Below, in pieces: positions 1-6,334 of a DNA stretch of 12,726 nt. Below the pieces are notes generated by a model. It was not told the DNA's origin and did not search any database. It worked only from the letters and a program-made list of their open reading frames with translations. The DNA is from an uncultured Lysobacteraceae bacterium (GTDB taxonomy: Bacteria; Pseudomonadota; Gammaproteobacteria; Xanthomonadales; Rhodanobacteraceae): positions 1 through 12,726 of the forward strand of contig CAMLLF010000032.1 of NCBI GenBank assembly GCA_946480705.1. The letters are read 5' to 3'. The position numbers and the translations under genes are program-made. Positions within the stretch are counted from its first letter, which is position 1. Each line of letters starts with the position of its first letter.

Positions 1-1166
1 CCTGCGTCGTCGAGACCGGCATGCAGGGTCAGGCGCAGCAGCGCGCGGTTCTTCGCCGTGGCCGGCGCGCAGAAGATCGCGCCGAACACGCTCTCGGCTT
101 CGAACGCGTCGCGCACGCGCATGACCGCCGCCTCGCTGCCGACTTCGAGCGCGATGATCTGCTCGGTGCCTTCGCCGATCGGATAGCCCAGGCCGAGCAG
201 CGCTTCGCGCACGCGCCGCGTGACGTACTGCAGCCGCGCGCGGCGCCAGCCTTCGCGCCGGATCACGCGATGCGAGGCGTCCACGGCGGCGATTTCCTGC
301 GGCAGCAGCGTCGAGGAGAAGATGGCCGGCATCGATTCGAACGCGAAGTAGGGCTTGAAGCGCGTGCTGCAGCTGATCAGGCCCGCACGCACGCAATAGG
401 CCTTGGCCAGGCTCGCGGTGACGAAATGCACGCGATCGGTAAGGCCGAGGCTCGCGACCAGGCCTTCGCCATGCACGCCGTGCGTGCCGATCGAGTGCGA
501 CTCGTCGACGACGAACACGCAGCTGCGGCGCTGTGCGATCGCGGCAAAGTCCGCGAGCGGGCAGACGCTGCCGTTGGTGCTGTAGATCGAGTCGACGAGG
601 ATGACGCCGGGGCCGTGACGCAGGATCTGGCGTTCGAGGTACTCCGGATCGTTGTGGTAGACCGGCACGGCCTGCGCGCCGGCGGCCTTGATGCCTTCCC
701 ACAGCGACGCATGCGCGAGCATGTCGATGTAGACCGGCGTGCGCTCGCCGGCCAGGCATTGCACGAGGCCGACGTTCGCGACGTAGCCGGACTGGCACAG
801 GATGGTCTCCTCGCTGCCGAGCGCGACGGCGAGCTCATGTTCGACCTGATGCATCGGATCGTCGTCCTGCTGCAGGAACAGGCCGGACATCATGTTGCCG
901 TTGCCGGCACTCGCGAGCGCGGCGCGCTGCGCGTCGACGATTTCCGGGTGGCGCCCCAGCGCCAGATAGTCGTTGCTCTGCAGCATCAGCGCGCCGGGAG
1001 CCGGGCGCAGGCCGCGAAGGATATGGCGGCCGCTCCAGCTTGCCTGGACGCGGTCCTGATGGAAGCGCTCGACGCGCTGGCGCGCGAATTCCGGCAGTTC
1101 GGGCGCACGCGCCTGCTGCAGCTGCGGAAAGGACGAAGTAACGACGGACGGGAAGGAAATACTCAT
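1..1166 (-). CDS. cqsA: Alpha-hydroxyketone quorum-sensing autoinducer synthase, CqsA/LqsA family (3' end outside window)
   Basis: PLP-dependent alpha-oxoamine synthase-type enzyme. Family members condense an acyl-CoA with a small amino acid or SAM-derived substrate to give a CAI-1/LAI-1-type alpha-hydroxyketone signal in the cytoplasm. The window holds 388 codons from ATG 1166. Visible motifs are QSNDYLAL (63-70), the PLP-binding DESHSIGTHG (221-230, Asp221), the Schiff-base lysine in ASLAKAY (Lys255) and AIFSSTLLP (281-289). From memory, these and the flanking blocks VDSIYST and GLTDRVHF match Vibrio cholerae CqsA closely, and much better than KBL or BioF. Relative to that protein the N-terminus is about 20 residues longer, and about 30 C-terminal residues lie beyond base 1. 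It is the last gene of a sensor-regulator-synthase set, 135 bases after the regulator gene. The cqsA versus lqsA name is a matter of convention; the product molecule cannot be read from sequence. Confidence 0.93.
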   Translation of the reverse strand, partial: MSISFPSVVTSSFPQLQQARAPELPEFARQRVERFHQDRVQASWSGRHILRGLRPAPGALMLQSNDYLALGRHPEIVDAQRAALASAGNGNMMSGLFLQQDDDPMHQVEHELAVALGSEETILCQSGYVANVGLVQCLAGERTPVYIDMLAHASLWEGIKAAGAQAVPVYHNDPEYLERQILRHGPGVILVDSIYSTNGSVCPLADFAAIAQRRSCVFVVDESHSIGTHGVHGEGLVASLGLTDRVHFVTASLAKAYCVRAGLISCSTRFKPYFAFESMPAIFSSTLLPQEIAAVDASHRVIRREGWRRARLQYVTRRVREALLGLGYPIGEGTEQIIALEVGSEAAVMRVRDAFEAESVFGAIFCAPATAKNRALLRLTLHAGLDDA

Positions 1167-1175
1167 GACTGCAAA

Positions 1176-1181
1176 CCTCTC
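1176..1181 (-). promoter_or_regulatory. Ribosome binding site of the autoinducer synthase gene
   Basis: GAGAGG on the minus strand lies 9 bases before ATG 1166. It supports that start and independent translation of the synthase from the rest of the cluster. Confidence 0.55.
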
Positions 1182-1199
1182 ACGGGAGTTGTGGACCAA

Positions 1200-1268
1200 A
1201 GCCATCCCTGGCTGGCTGCGGCGTTTCGTCGCCGCAGCGGGACGACCGGTCCGGCCGTGGGCCGGTCG
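1200..1268 (-). promoter_or_regulatory. Stacked inverted repeats in the regulator-synthase spacer
   Basis: The 135-base spacer between the regulator stop and the synthase start holds three inverted repeats. CGACCGG at 1243-1249 pairs with CCGGTCG at 1262-1268. A perfect 9-bp stem GCTGCGGCG/CGCCGCAGC (1215-1223 with 1230-1238) has a 6-base loop. A 5-bp stem AGCCA/TGGCT at 1200-1213 shows GGGA in its loop on the minus strand. None is followed by a T tract, so this is not a clear intrinsic terminator. An attenuating or RNA-binding-protein-responsive leader of the synthase gene is an inference only. Confidence 0.45.
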
Positions 1269-1301
1269 GAATCGAGAGGTTTCGTTACCGCTGGCGCCGG
1301 A

Positions 1302-2327
1302 TCACCCCGCGCGAGGCGGGGCGTCGACGTTGTCCTGCTCGCGCAGCCAGCTTCTGTACGACTTCACATGAGTCAGCTGCAGCGGTTCGAGATGGTCGAT
1401 AAGACTGAAGTAGTAGCAATTGTCGCCCTGTATCGCCGTGGCCGGGAACAGATTCGCCGCAGGGTCGGCGATCTGCGGGCTGTAGAAGCCGCCCGAGGAC
1501 CAGAACCAGGGAAGGGCGCTGCCGGAGCGCAGCGCGCGCAAGACGGTATCGGGCGCGCCGCGGTCTTCCGCGACGTCGTGTTGTTCGCGCAGATCGTCGT
1601 CGGTCTGCACGAGAAGGAACCTGCCCACACCCCAGGCGTCGAGCATCAGCACGCCCGTGGGATTGCAGACCACGTACGACTCGATCGGCTGGAACGTGGC
1701 GACGACAGAGTCGAATACCGAACGGAAAGCGGGGTCGCGCAGAAAGCCGAAACGTCCCATCGCCAGCGCTTCGGCCACGAACGCGCCGGCGCGCTCGAAA
1801 TACCGCTGCTGCAGTTCGCGGATGGCGACCTGGAGCTTGGCCATGGCCTGCGGATCGCTCTTGCGGATGAAGCGGTCGATGACGCCCGAATTGAAGGCCT
1901 CGATCGCGACCGAATCCTCGGCGCGGCCGGTCAGCAGTATCTTGCCGATCAGTGGATTGTTGAGCCGTTTGCAAAACGTGACACCGTCCATCTCCGGCAT
2001 GAAGTAATCGACCACGAGCACGGAGACTTCGGAAAAACGCTCGGGGTCATAGACAATGCGGTGGATCGAGTCGACATCAAGAGCGACGAGCTCCTGGGTC
2101 TGCGACGGACGGTCCTTCCAGCGGTAGAGCCAGCCGCCGCCCGGCACCGGGCGGCTGCCCGCGCTGCCGAGCGCGGCCAGCGCCATGCGTGGCGAGCTGA
2201 ACGGGCGCAGATGCAGCATCGGATCGAGCATCAGCGGCACGACGTCGAGGTATTCCTCGTGATCGTCGACGAGGACGGTCGTCGTCGGGAAATAGAACGG
2301 CGGGATCGCAGCGGCACCTCGCAGCAT
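1302..2327 (-). CDS. lqsR: LqsR-like response regulator of the alpha-hydroxyketone signalling cluster
   Basis: A 341-residue response regulator. The receiver shows the acidic pair Asp21-Asp22, phosphoacceptor Asp107 in VLVVDYFMPEMDG, Thr133 in LLTGRA and Lys156 in FIRKSD. The distance from the acidic pair to the phosphoacceptor is about 85 residues, roughly 40 more than in CheY-type receivers; the extra segment covers about residues 45-98. From memory, the phosphorylated aspartate of Legionella LqsR is at nearly the same position (108). Residues about 180-341 form an output region in which I see no helix-turn-helix, GGDEF, EAL or HD signature. The start ATG overlaps the kinase stop by one base (TGATG) and has a strong GGAGGG site 7 bases upstream (2335-2340), so translation is probably coupled. 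The likely role is to receive phosphate from the adjacent kinase. The LqsR name rests on context, receiver layout and the non-canonical output region. Confidence 0.8.
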   Translation of the reverse strand: MLRGAAAIPPFYFPTTTVLVDDHEEYLDVVPLMLDPMLHLRPFSSPRMALAALGSAGSRPVPGGGWLYRWKDRPSQTQELVALDVDSIHRIVYDPERFSEVSVLVVDYFMPEMDGVTFCKRLNNPLIGKILLTGRAEDSVAIEAFNSGVIDRFIRKSDPQAMAKLQVAIRELQQRYFERAGAFVAEALAMGRFGFLRDPAFRSVFDSVVATFQPIESYVVCNPTGVLMLDAWGVGRFLLVQTDDDLREQHDVAEDRGAPDTVLRALRSGSALPWFWSSGGFYSPQIADPAANLFPATAIQGDNCYYFSLIDHLEPLQLTHVKSYRSWLREQDNVDAPPRAG

Positions 2328-3697
2328 CAGTTGTCCCTCCGCAGGAGGTCGGGAAACACGATCGTGAATTCGGTGAATTCGCCGTAGGTCGAGCGGCAGA
2401 TTATCGTCGCGCCCATGCGTTCGAGCGCCATGCGTACGAAGGATAGACCGACGCCGAGGCCGGTGCTGTAGTCGGTGGCGCTGGAATAGAAGCGCTCGAA
2501 GATGTGCGGCAGGACGTCCGGCTGAATGCCGGGGCCGCTGTCGTGACAGACGACACGTTGGCCTCCTTCGTCGGCGTGGACGCTGAGCACGATGCTGCCC
2601 TTGCCGGCGCGTCCAGTGTGGAATAAGGCATTTTTTATCAGATTGAACAGCACATGGACCAGCAGCAGGCGCGATCCGCTGAACTGGAAGTCGTCGGCGA
2701 CGCCGATCGCGACGCGGCTGCGCTCATGTTGCGAGCCGAACGGGTAGCGGTCCAGTGCCTCGAGCACGCATTCGCGCGCCGACACGCTTTCGATCTGCAG
2801 GCTGCCGATCGGGCGCGCGGCGACGAGCAGCATGTCGATGACGGTGTTGGCGTGCTCGACCTCCCGGCCGATGGTCTCCATGGCCTTGGACAGGCGGCCC
2901 AACTGCGATTCGCGCAGTTCCGGCACATTGAGCTGAGCGTCGACCGCCTTGCGGTGCGAGTCGGCGAGCAGCGGCAGAAAGCGGTCGACCGCCTGGGTGG
3001 CGATGCGCACCGAGGCGAGCGGCGTACGCAGCTCGTGGGCGATGTTGTTGCTCGCGGCGATGATCGCGTCGATGCGCGCCTGGTTGCTCATGCTGTGCGA
3101 AATACTGAATACCGAACCGGAAATGATCGCGAAGGCCCAGACCGGCGAATACGCCAGCAGGGCGGCGCTCGCCAGCGGCTGCGCCGGCGCGATCAGGTAG
3201 GCGGTCACAGCAAGCAGCGTGCCGATCAGCCCGGTGATGATGAAGCTGCCCATGTCGAACAGCATGACCATGAGGAACACGGAAATCAGATGCGACAGCA
3301 GCCAGGCGACGCTGCCGCCGTTCTGCAGCAGCATGTACGAAAAGAAAAAAGGCAGCGCGAAGGTCATCGCGAGATACCAGTACAGCGGCAGCCACGCGCG
3401 CAGTCGGTTCGGCCACAGGCTGACGAGCATCAGCGGCAGGAACAGCAGCGAGCCGAACAGACGCAGCTCCAGACTTTCGTAGGGCTGCGGCAGCAGCTTC
3501 GCCCAGACGAAGTAGTAGGTCGGAAAGCCGAACACGCCGAGCGCGCCCATCCAGCGCATCTTCGGCTCGGAATAGCGTGCACGCGTGAAGATCGCCGTCT
3601 GGAAACGCAGCCAGGCACGCTTGAGATGCCACCAGACGAGCCGCGGCACCCCATTGATGCGGCGGCCTGCGGTATGGATAGCCTCACTCGTATTCAT
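2327..3697 (-). CDS. lqsS: Six-helix membrane sensor histidine kinase, CqsS/LqsS family
   Basis: A 456-residue sensor kinase in the inner membrane. About six hydrophobic helices fall at residues 50-67, 78-95, 101-122, 129-147, 151-171 and 177-199. They are followed by the H-box IAHELRTPL (His221), N-box LFNLIKNAL (Asn352, Asn356), G1 DSGPG (386-390), F-box IFERFY and G2 GLGVGL (413-418). The segment YSEP..GFPTYYFVW..PQPYESL (42-76) matches, from memory, the start of the Vibrio CqsS sensor domain, and ALPFFFSYML matches its third helix region. There is no fused receiver, as in Legionella LqsS and unlike CqsS. The likely ligand is the hydroxyketone made by the neighbouring synthase, and the likely phosphate acceptor is the overlapping response regulator. 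The frame stays open to 3853, but the upstream part is arginine-rich and unlike CqsS, so ATG 3697 is chosen; its ribosome site is weak. Confidence 0.88.
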   Translation of the reverse strand: MNTSEAIHTAGRRINGVPRLVWWHLKRAWLRFQTAIFTRARYSEPKMRWMGALGVFGFPTYYFVWAKLLPQPYESLELRLFGSLLFLPLMLVSLWPNRLRAWLPLYWYLAMTFALPFFFSYMLLQNGGSVAWLLSHLISVFLMVMLFDMGSFIITGLIGTLLAVTAYLIAPAQPLASAALLAYSPVWAFAIISGSVFSISHSMSNQARIDAIIAASNNIAHELRTPLASVRIATQAVDRFLPLLADSHRKAVDAQLNVPELRESQLGRLSKAMETIGREVEHANTVIDMLLVAARPIGSLQIESVSARECVLEALDRYPFGSQHERSRVAIGVADDFQFSGSRLLLVHVLFNLIKNALFHTGRAGKGSIVLSVHADEGGQRVVCHDSGPGIQPDVLPHIFERFYSSATDYSTGLGVGLSFVRMALERMGATIICRSTYGEFTEFTIVFPDLLRRDN

Positions 3698-3895
3698 GCG
3701 CGCCCGGGCAATGCGACGCCGTCGGCGCGGCGCCGGTCTCGTGAACGGCTTCGATACTAGTGGAATTGCGTCGATCTGGGGCGAGTGTGCAATCGTGCGC
3801 GTCGATACGATGTCGCAGTCCGGCCGGCGCGGCGCGCTCGATCGCGCCGGCATCCGCGTGCGCCGGCGTCGAGAATGAATCGCTTACTGTCTGAT
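3698..3895. other. Gene-free spacer upstream of the quorum-sensing cluster
   Basis: 198 bases between the cytochrome gene stop and the kinase start, presumably holding the cluster's promoter. I see no convincing -35/-10 pair. The only structure is a GC-rich inverted repeat, CGCCGGC 3845-3851 with GCCGGCG 3862-3868, lying 27-50 bases after the cytochrome stop. It has no T tract and may help end transcription of that gene. Confidence 0.4.
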
Positions 3896-4285
3896 TCAGC
3901 GATAGTCGCGATGGCAGTCCTTGCAGGCGTTGCCGATCTGCTGCATCGCCGCGTCGAGCGCGCGGCAGTCGGCCGGCGGCTCGGCGCCGAGGCGGGCACC
4001 GAGTTCGATGAAGCGCCGCGCCTGGTCGTGGTAGTCGGGCTTTTCATCAGGACGGGAAGGGCCGATGTCGGCCGCGGTCTCGGCCAGGCGGCGAAAGCGC
4101 GGAGCGCTGCGTGCCGCGGTGCAGTCGCCGCTGCGCTGCTGCCGGCGCAGTTCGTCGAGATGGTGCTGCAGAATGTGCATCACGCCGCGCTGCCAGGCGT
4201 TGCGCTGCGACAGCGCGTTGGCTGCGCTGAACGCGACGAGGGCGCCGATGAACAGGCCGGCGAGCAGGGACAGCAACAGGCGCAT
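3896..4285 (-). CDS. Cytochrome c'-like class II c-type cytochrome
   Basis: A 129-residue protein with a hydrophobic N-terminal segment (residues 2-24) that acts as an export signal or anchor. It has a single haem-binding CxxCH (CKDCH, about residues 122-126) right at the C-terminus. A small helical protein with the haem motif at its very end is the arrangement of class II cytochromes c (cytochrome c' and c556), which are four-helix periplasmic proteins. Family roles include electron transfer or binding of NO and other small ligands; neither can be chosen here. ATG 4283-4285 has GGAA close upstream. The gene is on the same strand as the quorum-sensing genes but 198 bases away, so co-transcription is uncertain. 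It is divergent from tcdA. Confidence 0.75.
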   Translation of the reverse strand: MRLLLSLLAGLFIGALVAFSAANALSQRNAWQRGVMHILQHHLDELRRQQRSGDCTAARSAPRFRRLAETAADIGPSRPDEKPDYHDQARRFIELGARLGAEPPADCRALDAAMQQIGNACKDCHRDYR

Positions 4286-4365
4286 CGTCGTTTCCGTGTC
4301 AAAACCGCAAGCCTAATGCAGACCGCCCGGCGCCAGAAGCCGTCGGTCACGCGCGCGGGGACGCC

Positions 4366-4374
4366 TGCTAGAAT
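4366..4374 (+). promoter_or_regulatory. Extended -10 promoter of tcdA, probably giving a leaderless mRNA
   Basis: TGCTAGAAT fits the extended -10 pattern TGnTAnAAT. Its 3' end is 6 bases before ATG 4381, so transcription would begin at or next to the start codon. No Shine-Dalgarno sequence precedes that ATG, which fits a leaderless message. Confidence 0.5.
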
Positions 4375-4380
4375 CCGCCG

Positions 4381-5175
4381 ATGTCCGATCCCGTTCTCTC
4401 GGCGCGCTTCGGCGGCGTCGACCGTCTTTACGGCCGCGGTGCGGCGCAGCGTCTGTCCACGCGTCACGTCGCCGTCGTCGGCGTCGGCGGCGTGGGTTCC
4501 TGGAGCGTCGAGGCGCTGGTCCGAAGCGGCGTCGGCGAATTCACGCTGATCGATGCGGACGACGTCTGCGTGTCGAACACGAATCGTCAGTTGCATGCGC
4601 TGGAGGGCCAGTTCGGCCGCGCCAAGGTCGACGTGCTCGCCGAACGCGCCCGCGCGATCAATCCACAGGTCCGCGTCCACGCGATTCCGAGTTTCCTGAC
4701 GCCGTCCACTCTCGGCGAACTGCTCGACCGCGGCTACGACCTCGTGCTCGACGCCTGCGACAGCTTTCGCGTCAAGGTCGAGATGATCGCCTGGTGCCGG
4801 CGCCGCAAGCTGCCGTTGATCGTGGTCGGTTCCGCCGGCGGGCGCATCGACGCGTCGCGCGTGCAGGTGCGCGACCTGTCGCGCACGGAACACGATGCGC
4901 TGCTGTCGCTGGTGCGCAAGAAACTGCGGCAGGAGTTCAACTTTCCGCGCAATCGCGATCGGTATTTCAGCGTGCCGGCCGTGTTTTCGCTCGAGAACGT
5001 GCGCTACCCGCAGGCCGACGGCAGCGTCTGCGGCACGCGTCCGGCCAACGCCGACGAAGCGATGCGGCTGGACTGCGGCAGCGGGCTCGGCGCCGCGATG
5101 CACGTGACCGCGACGTTCGGCATGGTAGCCGCGGGCAAGGCGATCGAGCGCCTGCTTGCGCCCGACCCGGCTTGA
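4381..5175 (+). CDS. tcdA: tRNA threonylcarbamoyladenosine dehydratase TcdA
   Basis: A 264-residue E1-like (ThiF/MoeB/HesA superfamily) enzyme. In the known family it uses ATP to cyclise the threonylcarbamoyl group at tRNA A37 (t6A to ct6A) in the cytoplasm. Visible features are the ATP-binding GVGGVGSW (34-41), the acidic stretch LIDADDV (57-62), NRQ (68-70) with the following Gly-Arg-Ala-Lys (79-82), and the TcdA-like blocks DACDSFRVKV and VGSAGG. Full length matches E. coli TcdA (formerly CsdL/YgdL). It has no rhodanese extension, which helps exclude MoeB/ThiF proteins. Translation seems leaderless. The gene is followed after 61 bases by a small membrane-protein gene with its own possible promoter. 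Confidence 0.93.
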   Translation: MSDPVLSARFGGVDRLYGRGAAQRLSTRHVAVVGVGGVGSWSVEALVRSGVGEFTLIDADDVCVSNTNRQLHALEGQFGRAKVDVLAERARAINPQVRVHAIPSFLTPSTLGELLDRGYDLVLDACDSFRVKVEMIAWCRRRKLPLIVVGSAGGRIDASRVQVRDLSRTEHDALLSLVRKKLRQEFNFPRNRDRYFSVPAVFSLENVRYPQADGSVCGTRPANADEAMRLDCGSGLGAAMHVTATFGMVAAGKAIERLLAPDPA

Positions 5176-5199
5176 GTCGCCCCGGCAAGACCCCATACT
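5172..5199 (+). promoter_or_regulatory. Candidate promoter of the small membrane-protein gene
   Basis: TTGAGT (5172-5177, overlapping the tcdA stop), a 16-base spacer and CATACT (5194-5199) give four of six matches in each box. The predicted start near 5206 would leave a leader of about 30 bases. Confidence 0.35.
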
Positions 5200-5236
5200 G
5201 CGAGCCGCAGAGTCGCTGCGTTCGGAGGGGTGTCGC

Positions 5237-5470
5237 ATGACCGGTCCGGTGCGTTCGCTGATGGTCGGCCCGTTGCTCGGCTTCGCCGAGCGTCTGCGTT
5301 TTCCGCGCCTGCTGCTGCTGACCGCCGCGCTGTTCTTCGTCGATCTGGTCGTGCCCGACCTGATTCCGTTCGTCGACGAGATCCTGCTCGCGCTGGTGAC
5401 GCTGCTGCTCAGCCGCTGGAAGAAGAAGCCGGCGGCGGCGCCGACGCCGCTCGGGCGGGCGCGAGGTTGA
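5237..5470 (+). CDS. Small membrane protein, DUF6116-like
   Basis: A 77-residue protein of unknown function. A hydrophobic stretch (about residues 25-58) contains VPDLIPFVDEILLALVTLLL and ends in a basic tail SRWKKKP. The L-PDLIP-DE motif resembles DUF1232/YkvA-type small membrane proteins, and from memory the whole protein fits the DUF6116 family seen in Xanthomonadales. A strong GGAGGGG at 5224-5230, 6 bases before ATG 5237, fixes the start; an in-frame upstream ATG at 5156 lies inside tcdA and is not used. Its last 62 bases overlap the 3' end of the convergent tatD-family gene. Confidence 0.75.
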   Translation: MTGPVRSLMVGPLLGFAERLRFPRLLLLTAALFFVDLVVPDLIPFVDEILLALVTLLLSRWKKKPAAAPTPLGRARG

Positions 5471-6236
5471 ACAGGCGGCGCGCGTTCGCGCTCGTCGCCG
5501 CCGCGATCGTCTCGCGCGATTCGCCACGCAGCGCGGCGATCTCGTCGAGCACGGCGGCGACGCTGGCCGGCTCGTTGCGTTCGCCGCGTTGCGCGGCGAG
5601 CGGCTGGTCCGGCGCGTCGCTCTCCAGCAGCAGGAATTCCAGCGGCATCGCCGCGACGATGCGGCGCAGCCGGTGCGCGCGCGAATAGCTGACCGGGCCG
5701 CCGATGCCGAGCAGGAATCCCATTTTCCACAACTGCGCCGCTTGTTCCTCGCTGCCGGAATAGCTGTGCACGACGCCGCGCAGGCCCGGATAGTCGCGCA
5801 GCGTGTGGATGGACTCCTCGACGGCGCGGCGCGCGTGCACGATGACCGGCAGGCCGGTCTCGCGCGCGAGCGCGAGCTGGCCGCGAAAGAAATGGCGCTG
5901 CGCGTCGGCCGGCAGGTTCTCGACGAAATAGTCGAGGCCGCATTCACCGACGGCCACCGCGTCGCCGTCGGCGAGGCGGTCGCGCAGCAGCGCGAGGTGT
6001 TCGTCGCGATGCTCGGCGAGAAGCAGCGGATGCAGGCCGTAGGCAGGATGCAGTCCCGCCGCGCGCGCGCAGAGTTCGGCGAGCGCCGGCCAGTCGCCGG
6101 CACGTATCGCCGGAATCACCTGGGAGGTCACGCCCGCGGCGCGCGCACGCGCGATCACCACGTCGCGGTCCGCGTCGAATTCGGGTGCGTCGAGGTGGCA
6201 GTGGCTGTCGACGAGGGGCAGGACGGTAGCGCTCAT
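5409..6236 (-). CDS. TatD-family metal-dependent hydrolase (DNase)
   Basis: A 275-residue TIM-barrel amidohydrolase-superfamily protein. Family members are two-metal 3'-5' exonucleases acting on DNA or RNA, some involved in oxidative DNA damage. Metal ligands are visible: His12 and His14 in DSHCHLD, Glu98 in VGECGLDYF, His134 in VIVHARRA, His157 in VVHSYSG and Asp207 in LLLESDAPD. YGLHPL (67-72) is also typical. It could be TatD proper or a YcfH/YjjV paralogue. ATG 6236 is chosen because the longer frame (to 6332) adds a basic, low-similarity extension before the conserved N-terminus. The last ~17 residues are an Ala/Pro/Ser tail encoded in the overlap with the convergent small membrane-protein gene. 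Confidence 0.92.
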   Translation of the reverse strand: MSATVLPLVDSHCHLDAPEFDADRDVVIARARAAGVTSQVIPAIRAGDWPALAELCARAAGLHPAYGLHPLLLAEHRDEHLALLRDRLADGDAVAVGECGLDYFVENLPADAQRHFFRGQLALARETGLPVIVHARRAVEESIHTLRDYPGLRGVVHSYSGSEEQAAQLWKMGFLLGIGGPVSYSRAHRLRRIVAAMPLEFLLLESDAPDQPLAAQRGERNEPASVAAVLDEIAALRGESRETIAAATSANARRLFNLAPARAASAPPPASSSSG

Positions 6237-6334
6237 GCGCCGCAGTCTCGCGTCCGCGCGGCGCGCGGCGCAAGCGTGCTCGTGCGCGCTGCGGCCGGCG
6301 TATAGACTTCGGCCTTTACGCCGCTTCGCCACTC

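Noticed and set aside
1215..1238. Perfect 9-bp hairpin read as an intrinsic terminator after the regulator gene
   Set aside because: No T tract follows on the minus strand, so it is reported only as a structured spacer.
21..2387. 788-residue plus-strand open frame across the synthase and regulator genes
   Set aside because: It lies antisense to genes with intact catalytic motifs, is Arg/Ala/Asp-rich and shows no family motif. It is a GC-driven shadow.
2654..3760. 368-residue plus-strand frame antisense to the kinase gene
   Set aside because: Composition is dominated by Arg, Gln and Asp as expected opposite membrane-protein codons; the kinase on the other strand has all catalytic boxes.
4180..5943. 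587-residue minus-strand open frame opposite tcdA
   Set aside because: It crosses tcdA and the tatD gene in the wrong frame, with arginine-rich low-complexity sequence.
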